DNA of 14,734 bases from HGM11416 sp964532155 (GTDB lineage Bacteria; Bacillota; Clostridia; Christensenellales; Borkfalkiaceae). Positions 1 to 6,297 of the stretch are shown piece after piece. The notes beneath the pieces were generated by a model. It was not told the DNA's origin and did no database searches. It saw only the letters and a program-made list of their open reading frames with translations. The translations under genes were made by a program, and so were the position numbers. The stretch covers positions 1 to 14,734 of the forward strand of contig CAZHGN010000035.1 in assembly GCA_964532155.1 (NCBI GenBank), given 5' to 3'. How positions within the stretch are numbered: position 1 is the stretch's first letter; each line of letters begins with the position of its first letter.

Positions 1-34
1 GCGGAATACGCGGAAGGCAAGGTGAACGAGTTGC

Positions 35-1195
35 TTGAAAAGAACGATAAGGTTATTGCCACCGCATTCTTTGGATCGATGTGAGGACGAAAACGATTGG
101 TTGAAGCTTGAAATTGAACATGCCATGAAACAAAAAAAGAATATTATTCCGGTCATGATGGTAGGTTTTAGTTTTCCTAACCAGTTGCCGCCATCTTTGC
201 AAGCACTTCCTTTTTTCAATGGGGTTCAGGCCAGCAGAGAGTACTTCGAAGCTACAATCAAAAAAATATTATCTATGCTTCGGGATGTCAATCTCGATGA
301 AAAGCAAATAAATCTCAACGAAAGACAATACGATGTCCGTTATTATTACGATGAGGATGAATTAGAAAAGCGAAGGCTTAGAACGGAGGATCATTTTCTT
401 TCTAAATATGAAATACCAATCGTTACAAAACTGATAGAAGACAAAGAGAATGTTGTATGCCTCGATGTGAATGTTTTAAGCACAACGGGTTCGTATGCTC
501 GTTTAGCTGATCCAAAAATCACGAAAGTAATAGCACTTACTTACGATGAAAACGTGGCTCTGCGAGGCAATGCGAAAAAATTAGAAGGAGAAAAAGGTGC
601 TGAGATAGAATTTTTCCAGGTTCAGTTTGAATCCGATGATTTTGAAACCCAACTTGAAAAATGTTTACATACGGCAGGAGTTGATGGGATTGATCTTGTT
701 TATTTAAGTATGGCAATCATGGATTTTAAAAAACCTTTTAAAGTGTTGCAGGCAATTCAAAACTATTTAAACGACGATGCTGTTATGCTCATTCGGGATG
801 TTGACGATGGGGCGGTATTTGCGTATCCGGACAAAGATGGAATGTTTGCAAAATTTCAATCGTATTATATTCACAATATTTACAGTGGATACAGGTATAC
901 GGGCAGACAGATTTATTCATATATTCGAAAGATGGAGCCCAGAGAGATAGCTTTGGAATACTACGGCATCAATACTTCGAATATGTCCAGAAAAGAAAAA
1001 AAGGATCTTTTTGAAATCTGGTTTAGTTTTATTCCAAACGATTTTGCACGGATGCTGCGAGAAAATCCGGAATCTAAGATCGCAAAAGAGGTCACTGAGT
1101 TTTGCGAAAAACATTATGACGAACTGAACGAACAATTTTTTTCAAAGGACGTTTTATTTTCGGCGGGTTATGTTATTTATTCTGTAAAATTTTAG
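35..1195 (+). CDS. TIR domain / SAM-methyltransferase-like fusion protein, 5' end broken
   Basis: The first ~85 residues match the C-terminal half of a bacterial TIR domain: a PPHSLDRCEDENDW segment, then WLKLE (W22 to E26), which fits the WxxxE helix carrying the catalytic Glu of NAD-cleaving TIRs, then the NIIPVM strand and the EYF helix. Residues ~110-386 resemble a class I methyltransferase: a degenerate motif I at 140-156 (VCLDVN then STTG), a motif IV-like strand near 219-226 (GIDLVYLS), and a late RDVDDG plus GYRYTGRQIYSYIRKM block typical of small-molecule methyltransferases. The listed start is a TTG with no ribosome binding site, and a stop lies in frame at 23-25, so the true N-terminus is missing. 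Frame 1 is open from base 1 to a TGA at 82-84 and reads like the missing TIR helix and strand (VNELLEKNDKVI), which suggests a one-base frameshift near 50-58. The gene is visibly more AT-rich than its neighbours, consistent with transfer. A defence or signalling role is inference. Confidence 0.72.
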   Translation: MKRTIRLLPPHSLDRCEDENDWLKLEIEHAMKQKKNIIPVMMVGFSFPNQLPPSLQALPFFNGVQASREYFEATIKKILSMLRDVNLDEKQINLNERQYDVRYYYDEDELEKRRLRTEDHFLSKYEIPIVTKLIEDKENVVCLDVNVLSTTGSYARLADPKITKVIALTYDENVALRGNAKKLEGEKGAEIEFFQVQFESDDFETQLEKCLHTAGVDGIDLVYLSMAIMDFKKPFKVLQAIQNYLNDDAVMLIRDVDDGAVFAYPDKDGMFAKFQSYYIHNIYSGYRYTGRQIYSYIRKMEPREIALEYYGINTSNMSRKEKKDLFEIWFSFIPNDFARMLRENPESKIAKEVTEFCEKHYDELNEQFFSKDVLFSAGYVIYSVKF

Positions 1196-1342
1196 TATCG
1201 CAGTTTTCTCAATTGTTTTCGCTGATAAAAACACTATTCTCAAAAATCAACTGTATAGTTGGGTTAGTAGTTGATTGCGTTCGGTCTGAGTAAATATTTT
1301 TTTGGGTAAGCCTAAGCATATTAATTAGTCACAGAAACTTAA

Positions 1343-1368
1343 TGGCTCTTTGTCAAACGTTGGTGTGT
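1343..1368 (+). repeat. 25-bp dispersed repeat, copy 1
   Basis: It begins TGGCTCTTTGTCAAACGTTG and continues GTGTGT. A second copy with one base missing and one or two changes lies at 12043-12068. It could be the end of an insertion sequence or MITE, but no matching inverted end or transposase is visible here. Confidence 0.55.
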
Positions 1369-1389
1369 AAGGCGGAAAAAAGTATAATA

Positions 1390-1428
1390 GCGGCAGCAAC
1401 TTTTTTGAGTTGCCGCCGTCTATTTTTT
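1390..1428 (+). terminator. Intrinsic terminator downstream of the TIR-methyltransferase gene
   Basis: Two 12-base arms (1390-1401 and 1408-1419) pair at 10 of 12 positions around a TTTTTG loop, followed by TATTTTTT. It lies ~195 bases after the stop codon. The rest of the 1196-1546 gap holds the 25-bp repeat, this hairpin and an AT-rich stretch (1435-1500) with several ATTTAAA and ATTAAAAT words; no gene is seen in it. Confidence 0.7.
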
Positions 1429-1517
1429 GCAATATTAAAATTTCGGCATTTAATTGAAGTATTAAAATGAAGTTTTAAATTATTTAAAGTATTTAAACTG
1501 TTGACCGTAAAAAAGAT

Positions 1518-1546
1518 TTTACAAAAGGGAGCATATTATATATAAT
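1518..1546 (+). promoter_or_regulatory. Promoter of maf, possibly giving a leaderless mRNA
   Basis: TTTACA at 1518-1523 and TATAAT at 1541-1546 are separated by 17 bases. Transcription from here would begin at about 1552-1554, on the ATG at 1553. A purine-rich AAAGGGAG lies at 1524-1531, inside the spacer, and would not be in that mRNA. Confidence 0.5.
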
Positions 1547-2107
1547 ATGCGTATGAAGATTATACTTGCAAGTAAATCGCCGAGGCGGAAAGAGTTACTC
1601 GGCGAATTAGGGGTTAAATTCGATATCGTGCCGGCAGTTTCCGATGAGGTAATAGAGGAAGGGTTGACGCCCGACAAGGTTGTCGAGCGGATTGCCGTGC
1701 ATAAAGCGGAAGAAGTGTTTAATAAATTCCCCGATTGCGCCGTCATCGGTGCGGATACGATCGTCGTTTTGGACGGAGAAATACTGCAAAAGCCAAAGGA
1801 CGATGAGGACGAACTTCGCATGCTTAACGCGCTTTCGGGCAAAAAACACTGCGTTTATACGGGATACGCGTTAATCACTGCGAACGAGCGAGTTAGCGGC
1901 GTCGATGCGACAGACGTGTATTTCAACCTTCTTTCCGACGAAGTCAAGCAAGCCTATATCGAAAGCGGTTTGGGGCTGGATAAAGCAGGCGGGTACGGCA
2001 TTCAAGACGGGTATCCCCTCGTAGAAAAGATAGTCGGCAGTTATTCTAACGTTGTGGGTTTTCCCCAAGAAGTTTTTAAAACGCTTATTAAAAAATTCGG
2101 GCTTTAA
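1547..2107 (+). CDS. maf: Maf family nucleoside triphosphate pyrophosphatase
   Basis: Maf proteins hydrolyse non-canonical or modified nucleoside triphosphates to monophosphates in the cytosol and are linked to septum arrest. Visible signatures are the N-terminal SKSPRRKELL (9-18), GADTIV with the probable catalytic Asp70, the KP segment at 82-83, SGKKHCVYTG (97-106), DKAGGYGIQ (145-153) and GSYSNVVGFP (164-173). The length of 186-188 residues is normal for the family. Two ATGs are possible, at 1547 and 1553. The second gives the usual start MKIILASKSPRR and coincides with the transcription start predicted from the TATAAT box just upstream, so I favour 1553. The stop codon is part of a terminator stem. 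The gene is monocistronic and convergent with udk. Confidence 0.95.
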   Translation: MRMKIILASKSPRRKELLGELGVKFDIVPAVSDEVIEEGLTPDKVVERIAVHKAEEVFNKFPDCAVIGADTIVVLDGEILQKPKDDEDELRMLNALSGKKHCVYTGYALITANERVSGVDATDVYFNLLSDEVKQAYIESGLGLDKAGGYGIQDGYPLVEKIVGSYSNVVGFPQEVFKTLIKKFGL

Positions 2108-2130
2108 TCATTGTTGGTTAAAGCTTTTTT
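2101..2130 (+). terminator. Terminator overlapping the maf stop codon
   Basis: GCTTTAA (2101-2107, including the TAA stop) pairs perfectly with TTAAAGC (2118-2124) across a 10-base loop, followed by six T. The stem is AT-rich, so it is probably moderate in strength; a stronger hairpin follows at 2232. Confidence 0.6.
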
Positions 2131-2231
2131 ATGTTTTTATTCAAGTTTGGTTTTTAGTTTAATTGTTAAATGCTGGTTGTCTTGTACAAAATAATTGAAT
2201 ACGTACGTTGTTTTTTAAGTCTAACTGATAA

Positions 2232-2268
2232 AAACGGCGGTACACAGCCGCCGTTTGGATTTTTTTTA
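2232..2268. terminator. Bidirectional terminator between maf and udk
   Basis: A perfect 9-bp stem AAACGGCGG / CCGCCGTTT with a TACACAG loop. A run of T follows on the plus strand (2260-2267) and AAAAA precedes it, giving a T-run on the minus strand as well. It can end both convergent genes. The remaining bases to 2413 show no gene and no other clear signal. Confidence 0.85.
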
Positions 2269-2413
2269 AGTTTAATTTGATTTAGTGTTTTTGCGGAGAT
2301 GAAAAGTCAAGCATTAATTGAAAGTTGCTTTGCCGTATTGCGACAGTAAAACATTGTTGAACGGTAATGGTAAGAGTTTGGAGTTTTTTCGGCGCGAGAA
2401 AAATTTTTCCGTA

Positions 2414-3031
2414 TTATAAGCCGATTTTTGATACGAGGGTGCTGACGATGATGTCGAAAGCGGGGTGATTGTAGCCGCCTTCGGGAACGATGATGTCGGC
2501 GACTCTTTTGAACGGTTCGATGAACAGTTCGTGCATGGGTTTAACCGTCGTTAAATATTGATCGACGACCGAATCGAGCGTTCTGCCGCGGTCTTTAACG
2601 TCGCGCATAATTCTTCTTAAAATTCTTACGTCGGCGTCGGTGTCGACATAAATTTTATAGTTGAGCAGTTCCGTAAGTCTTGGATCGGCAAATAAAAGTA
2701 TGCCTTCCACGATTATGACCTTTTTACTTTTTTCGATAGTGCGTTCCGCAAGGCGTGAATGGGTTGAGAAATCGTACGAAGGGCATTCGATCTCTTCGCC
2801 GTTTTTAAGGGCTATAAGATGTGATAAAAGCAAATCGCTGTCGAATGCGTCGGGGTGGTCGTAGTTCCGAGCGGCTTTTTGTTCCAAAGTCAGCGTTTGG
2901 TCGTCTTTATAATACCTGTCCATGCTTAAAAGAAGGCAGTTATCTTCGCCGAGCGCTTCGTAAATCTTGCGTGCAAGAGTGGTTTTTCCGCTCCCGGTGC
3001 CGCCGCATATGCCGATTAAAAGTCGTTCCAT
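2414..3031 (-). CDS. udk: Uridine kinase
   Basis: It phosphorylates uridine and cytidine to UMP and CMP in pyrimidine salvage, in the cytosol. The 205-residue protein has a Walker A loop GGTGSGKTT (10-18), SMDRYYKD (36-43), NYDHPDAFD (57-65), the substrate-site segment PSYDFSTH (84-91), a VEGILLF strand (109-115) and the Arg-rich lid from RRIMRD to RGR (139-150). All are diagnostic for the Udk branch of the PRK/uridine kinase superfamily, and the length is usual. GGAGGA lies 11-12 bases before the ATG, which is longer than typical. It sits downstream of the XRE gene on the same strand, but a terminator-like hairpin with a dispersed repeat separates the two, so independent transcription is likely. 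Confidence 0.96.
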   Translation of the reverse strand: MERLLIGICGGTGSGKTTLARKIYEALGEDNCLLLSMDRYYKDDQTLTLEQKAARNYDHPDAFDSDLLLSHLIALKNGEEIECPSYDFSTHSRLAERTIEKSKKVIIVEGILLFADPRLTELLNYKIYVDTDADVRILRRIMRDVKDRGRTLDSVVDQYLTTVKPMHELFIEPFKRVADIIVPEGGYNHPAFDIIVSTLVSKIGL

Positions 3032-3063
3032 TGTCCGATTTTTCCTCCGTGAGATTTATATTT

Positions 3064-3109
3064 AAAAAGCCGCTTTAAGTGCGATAATCGACTTATAGAC
3101 GGCCTTTTT
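3064..3109 (-). terminator. Terminator-like hairpin after the XRE gene, with a dispersed repeat in its loop
   Basis: On the minus strand AAAAAGGCCG (3109-3100) pairs with CGGCTTTTT (3072-3064) with one bulge. CTATAAG and CTTAAAG extend the stem further inside with one mismatch. It follows the XRE stop codon by ~7 bases and precedes the udk start by ~33. Confidence 0.6.
3079..3100 (+). repeat. 21-bp dispersed repeat, copy a
   Basis: GTGCGATAATCGACTTATAG followed by AC; one C is missing relative to the consensus. It lies between the co-directional XRE and udk genes and is antisense to them. Confidence 0.75.
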
Positions 3110-3115
3110 GTTTGT

Positions 3116-3724
3116 TTAACTTTTCTTTTTAACTATACTTTGGTTGACGAGCTTTAAGCCGAGCCATAAGAGGGCGGCAATTTGCAGGGGGATGGGAATG
3201 ATAAAGCACAGCCAATTAAGTTCTGAACTAATTGCAAGGAACACGCACAGCGCGAGCGTCCACAATAGTCCCGAAATAAAAATGAGATTAAGCCATACTT
3301 TGCCCCAAAGCGAGTCGAATACTATGAGGACGATAAAACTGACGGGCAGCGCGACGATAAACGAATACGTAGCCTCAGCCGCGGGAATGCCGCACCAGCA
3401 AAGAACGGCGAACGTCGCAGTTGCAACGATCCATACGAGAAGAACGGAAAGCATTGCTATAAGCATTTTTTGCCCGATAATAAGCCCTTTGCGAGCCGGT
3501 TTTTTCTTGGAACCGGTGTTGTCGTTCAAAAGATAATCCACGGTAACGCCGTAAATATCTGCGAGTTTTTTAAGTGTTTCTACATCGGGAAGAGACTCCC
3601 CGCGTTCCCATTTGCTTATCGCTTTATCGGAATAATTCAGTTTTTCGGCAATTTCAACCTGAGTGAAAGCGTATATCTTACGAAGCTCAACAAGGTTGTT
3701 TGCGACGATATCTCTCAATTCCAT
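3116..3724 (-). CDS. Membrane-anchored XRE-family transcriptional regulator
   Basis: Residues 4-66 form an HTH_XRE (Cro/CI-type) DNA-binding domain: FTQVEIAEKLNYSDKAISKW, then ERGESLPDVETLKKLADIYGV. After a basic linker (KKKPARK, 73-79) come four predicted membrane helices at about 87-111, 118-140, 143-165 and 170-193, and a KKKS tail. The architecture fits a DNA-binding protein tethered to the membrane, perhaps sensing envelope state; its targets are unknown. I start it at the ATG at 3724 (202 residues), not at the ATG 36 bases upstream, because MELRDIVANN begins the usual HTH and a promoter covers the upstream codons. No ribosome binding site precedes this ATG. It is divergent from degV. 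Confidence 0.85.
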   Translation of the reverse strand: MELRDIVANNLVELRKIYAFTQVEIAEKLNYSDKAISKWERGESLPDVETLKKLADIYGVTVDYLLNDNTGSKKKPARKGLIIGQKMLIAMLSVLLVWIVATATFAVLCWCGIPAAEATYSFIVALPVSFIVLIVFDSLWGKVWLNLIFISGLLWTLALCVFLAISSELNWLCFIIPIPLQIAALLWLGLKLVNQSIVKKKS

Positions 3725-3731
3725 ATACGTT

Positions 3732-3760
3732 ATTTTAACATAAAATAAAAGTAAATGCAA
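3732..3760 (-). promoter_or_regulatory. Promoter of the XRE gene with extended -10, suggesting a leaderless mRNA
   Basis: On the minus strand TTGCAT (3760-3755), 17 bases, then TAAAAT (3737-3732), preceded by TGT (TGnTAAAAT). The -10 ends 7 bases before the start codon, so the start site is predicted at or beside the A of the ATG. Confidence 0.65.
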
Positions 3761-3841
3761 GCGTTGAACGTCTATTGGACGATTAGCGGTGAAAAAAGGT
3801 GTTTAGCTAACAAGATTACCTTTTGCGCATATGGTCGGTTT

Positions 3842-3861
3842 TTGCGGTTTTCGTACCGCAA
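3842..3861. promoter_or_regulatory. Inverted repeat upstream of the degV promoter
   Basis: A perfect 7-bp inverted repeat, TTGCGGT and ACCGCAA, with a 6-base loop ends five bases before the -35 box. It could be an operator, but no regulator is identified. Confidence 0.4.
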
Positions 3862-3865
3862 GAGA

Positions 3866-3894
3866 TTGATTTTTTTTGCGTTATGTAATATAAT
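3866..3894 (+). promoter_or_regulatory. Promoter of degV
   Basis: TTGATT (3866-3871), 17 bases, TATAAT (3889-3894). The predicted start near 3901 gives a ~57-base leader. Confidence 0.75.
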
Positions 3895-3957
3895 ACCTTT
3901 AGTTTGTTGTCGCCTTGCCGAGGCACTGAGCGACGAACTTTATTCCGGAGGTTAAAA

Positions 3958-4806
3958 ATGAAAATAGCAATATCTGCCGAAAGTACAATCGATATGCCTA
4001 AGGAGCTTTTGGCTGAATACGGCATTACGACTATTCCCTTTACCGTAATACTCGGATCCGAGGAACTTCGCGACGGTGATTTTCCCGTTTCGCAAATAAT
4101 CGATTACGTCGATAGAACTAAAGTATTGCCCAAGACGAGCGCTATCAACCGCGCGCAGTACGAGGAATATTTTACCGAACTTAAAAAAGAATACGACGCG
4201 GTTATTCACATTTCGCTCTCTTCCGAAATATCTTCGGCTTGTTCTAACGCCAAGGCGGTTGCGGCGGAAATGGACGGCGTTTACGTAATAGACTCGAGAT
4301 CGCTTTCCAGCGGTATAGGTCTTATCGCCATTTACGCTTCTAAACTTGCAAAAAAAGGCCTTGCGCCCGAAGAAATAGTCGCAAAGTGCGAAGAGAGAGT
4401 GCCGCACGTTCAAGCGAGCTTCGTTCTTGCACGTCTCGATTATTTGTATAAGGGCGGGCGTTGTTCGGCGTTGCAGCTTTTCGGTTCTAACATTTTAAAG
4501 CTTCGCTTGCAAATTCTCGTTAAGGACGGGAAAATGGGGCCTGCCGGCAAGTACCGCGGCAACATGGACGCTTGTATCGATAAATACGTTACCGATACCC
4601 TTAACCAGTTCACCAATCCCGACCTTTCGGAAGTCTTTATTACCTCGAGTACCGCGACCGACGCTCAAAACGAACTCGTTAAGAAAAAGCTCGAGGAGCA
4701 TGGCTTTAAGCATATTATGATAACGCACGCCGGCGGCACGGTAACGAGCCATTGCGGTGAAAATACCCTCGGTATACTGTTTATCAACGACGGCCCGCAC
4801 GATTAA
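3958..4806 (+). CDS. DegV family fatty-acid-binding protein
   Basis: DegV proteins bind a single fatty acid between two domains; in Firmicutes they serve as FakB-type partners that present exogenous fatty acids to a kinase. The 282-residue length and motifs fit: an N-terminal strand IAISAEST (3-10), the binding-loop PKTSAIN (58-64), HISLSSEISSACSNA (84-98), VYVIDSRSLSSGIG (108-121), RLDYLYKGGRCS (159-170), and a C-terminal HAGGTVTSHCGENTLGI segment close to the usual HxGxVxGxHxGPG. The classical Pro-Gly at its end is replaced by ENT. The start at 3958 is fixed by GGAGG at 3947-3951, six bases upstream; an in-frame ATG at 3904 lacks such a site. Whether it is a true FakB cannot be told without a FakA partner, which is not in this window. 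Confidence 0.92.
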   Translation: MKIAISAESTIDMPKELLAEYGITTIPFTVILGSEELRDGDFPVSQIIDYVDRTKVLPKTSAINRAQYEEYFTELKKEYDAVIHISLSSEISSACSNAKAVAAEMDGVYVIDSRSLSSGIGLIAIYASKLAKKGLAPEEIVAKCEERVPHVQASFVLARLDYLYKGGRCSALQLFGSNILKLRLQILVKDGKMGPAGKYRGNMDACIDKYVTDTLNQFTNPDLSEVFITSSTATDAQNELVKKKLEEHGFKHIMITHAGGTVTSHCGENTLGILFINDGPHD

Positions 4807-4813
4807 TCTTTTC

Positions 4814-4826
4814 GTGCGATAATCGA
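4814..4826 (+). repeat. Partial copy b of the 21-bp repeat
   Basis: GTGCGATAATCGA only; the downstream CTTATAG half is absent. It lies just after the degV stop codon. Confidence 0.4.
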
Positions 4827-4871
4827 GCGCGCTAACTGCAGACAAAAACCGATACAAAAATATAACCGATA

Positions 4872-4926
4872 CAAAAAAAGCGCTCCGTGTTTTGCAAAGG
4901 CAAGACGCGGAGCGCGTTTTTTAAGT
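4872..4926. terminator. Bidirectional terminator between degV and mscL
   Basis: GCGCTCCG (4880-4887) pairs with CGGAGCGC (4908-4915), and an inner TTGC/GCAA stem extends the hairpin. AAAAAAA precedes it and TTTTTT follows, so it works on both strands for the convergent genes. Confidence 0.88.
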
Positions 4927-4929
4927 TTT

Positions 4930-5511
4930 TTACTTTTGATTTGTTTTTAATAGTTCAACGATTTCGGCAAGCATTTTTTCGGTTGCGGTAGGCTCGGGAA
5001 CGGGCTCGGGTGCGGGTTCTTCCACAACGGTTTTCTTAGGTGCGTTGTCGGGATCTTTCTTTTGTGTATGTGCGAGCCACTTGGTTTCTATCTCGGTGAG
5101 TTGTTCGTCGTTGTCGAGTTTTTTCTGAACGCTTTCTCTAAGCTGTGTGTCGAAGTCGAGCTGTTTGCGTACGTTCCTTATAACGCGAACGAGAACGAAC
5201 AAGAAGAATGCGATTATTAGAAAGTTGACGATTGCCTGAATGAACGTGCCGTACTGCCATACGATAGCCGGATCGATAACTTCACCGACCTCGTTAACCG
5301 TTTCGGGTCTTAAGGTGAGAACCATTTTGTCGAGGTTTTCAACCTTAAACAAAAGGCTGATGAGCGGCATTATAATTCCGTTCGTGAAAGACGAAACGAT
5401 TTGACTGAACGCCGAGCCGATGATGGTCGCAACGGCGAGGTCTAATACGTTGCCCTTGGATATAAAGGCTTTAAAATCCTTTAAAAAAGTGCTTTTTTTG
5501 TTTTTGCTCAT
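4930..5511 (-). CDS. mscL: Large-conductance mechanosensitive channel
   Basis: MscL opens under membrane tension to release solutes during hypo-osmotic shock. Residues 8-53 hold the amphipathic N-terminus and the pore helix (FISKGNVLDLAVATIIGSAF, then IVSSFTNGIIMPLISLL). Residues ~85-111 are the second membrane helix (GTFIQAIVNFLIIAFFLFVL). The final TATEKMLAEIVELLK (175-189) matches the usual C-terminal bundle helix. At 193 residues it is ~50 longer than typical family members; the extra length lies between the second helix and the terminal helix and includes a charged stretch and a Pro-Glu repeat (EEPAPEPVPEP). GGAG is placed 8 bases before the ATG. It is the last gene of the argS-phosphatase-mscL run on the minus strand, 72 bases after the phosphatase. 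Confidence 0.94.
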   Translation of the reverse strand: MSKNKKSTFLKDFKAFISKGNVLDLAVATIIGSAFSQIVSSFTNGIIMPLISLLFKVENLDKMVLTLRPETVNEVGEVIDPAIVWQYGTFIQAIVNFLIIAFFLFVLVRVIRNVRKQLDFDTQLRESVQKKLDNDEQLTEIETKWLAHTQKKDPDNAPKKTVVEEPAPEPVPEPTATEKMLAEIVELLKTNQK

Positions 5512-5549
5512 ATAATCATCTCCAATTAAGTTTTTCCTAAGTAAAGTCG

Positions 5550-5570
5550 GGCTATAAGTCCGTTATTGCA
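5550..5570 (-). repeat. 21-bp dispersed repeat, degenerate copy c
   Basis: GGCTATAAGTCCGTTATTGC on the plus strand, i.e. the repeat in minus orientation with a few changes. It sits between the phosphatase gene and mscL and reads in the same sense as their mRNA. Confidence 0.5.
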
Positions 5571-5585
5571 GGTTTTGCTGCAATT
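5566..5585. other. Perfect hairpin between the phosphatase gene and mscL
   Basis: ATTGCAG and CTGCAAT form a 7-bp stem with a GTTTTG loop. It starts at the phosphatase stop codon and has no T-run, so it looks like an mRNA stability or processing element, not a terminator. Confidence 0.4.
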
Positions 5586-6258
5586 ATAAATTATTAATAA
5601 GCGATAATAATTGTTCGGGGCGGCTTGCGAATAGGGTTGCGCCGCATAGTTTTAGTTTATCTTTCGCTCTAAAGCCCCAAAGCACGGCAATATGGTCGAC
5701 TTCGGCGTTTTTTGCCGTTTGATAGTCCGTTTCTCCGTCGCCGATCATTACGGTGTTTTCGGGATTTACGTTAAATCGTTCGATAAGCGCGTTAATTCCC
5801 CAAGGATTGGGCTTTAGCGGTCGATCATCCGTTTGCCCGATAACGGCGTCGAAGTCAAAATTTTTAAGAACGGTATTAAAAAATTCGTCCGTAGCACGCT
5901 GTGCCTTGTTTGTAAGGGCGGCGAGAATACAGCCGCGCGCTTTAAGATTCATAAGAACGTTTGCCATTCCGTCGTAAAGCGTGGAGCCCGTTATTCCTTG
6001 CTTTGGATATATCGTTTTAAAATCGTCGAAGACGTCTTTAATAAGGTTATGCGCATTCTGTTCGTTTGAATCGTTGAGGCAAGCGAGAACGGCTCTTTTT
6101 GCGTAATTGAATATGCCGTCGCCGACGAACGTTTTAGTTTGCTCGACGGAAATCGAACGTAGTCCGTTTTTTAAAAGGGCGGCGTTCATGCATTCGTTTA
6201 ATCCGACGCTCGTATCGACAAGCGTTCCGTCGAGGTCGAAGACGATTAGTTTTTTCAT
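5584..6258 (-). CDS. HAD-superfamily hydrolase, phosphoglycolate phosphatase-like
   Basis: A 224-residue HAD phosphatase. Motif I is FDLDGTLVDT (7-16; nucleophile D8, acid D10), motif II LTNK (115-118), motif III Lys149 in LKPNP, and motif IV GDGETD (173-178). The helical cap between motifs I and II is of the Gph/PGMB (subfamily IA) type. The substrate may be phosphoglycolate, pyrophosphate or a sugar phosphate and cannot be assigned from sequence alone. It lies 39 bases after argS on the same strand, with a dispersed repeat in the gap. The bases before the ATG (TTTACCACC) contain no ribosome binding site, which is unlike most genes here; expression may rely on coupling or an unusual start. 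Confidence 0.85.
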   Translation of the reverse strand: MKKLIVFDLDGTLVDTSVGLNECMNAALLKNGLRSISVEQTKTFVGDGIFNYAKRAVLACLNDSNEQNAHNLIKDVFDDFKTIYPKQGITGSTLYDGMANVLMNLKARGCILAALTNKAQRATDEFFNTVLKNFDFDAVIGQTDDRPLKPNPWGINALIERFNVNPENTVMIGDGETDYQTAKNAEVDHIAVLWGFRAKDKLKLCGATLFASRPEQLLSLINNL

Positions 6259-6270
6259 GGTGGTAAATAT

Positions 6271-6292
6271 GCCGATAATCGTGTTATAGACC
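6271..6292 (+). repeat. 21-bp dispersed repeat, copy d
   Basis: GCCGATAATCGTGTTATAG followed by ACC. It fills most of the 39-base argS-phosphatase gap and is antisense to the mRNA. Confidence 0.65.
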
Positions 6293-6297
6293 GACTT

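Noticed and set aside
35..1195. A Thoeris system (ThsB-type TIR with ThsA)
   Set aside because: No SIR2/SLOG effector or second defence gene is present in the window; the TIR gene is followed by maf.
1360..1388. A promoter TTGGTG-17-TATAAT for a small RNA
   Set aside because: It runs straight into a terminator hairpin at 1390, so at most a tiny transcript would form; I see no RNA to annotate.
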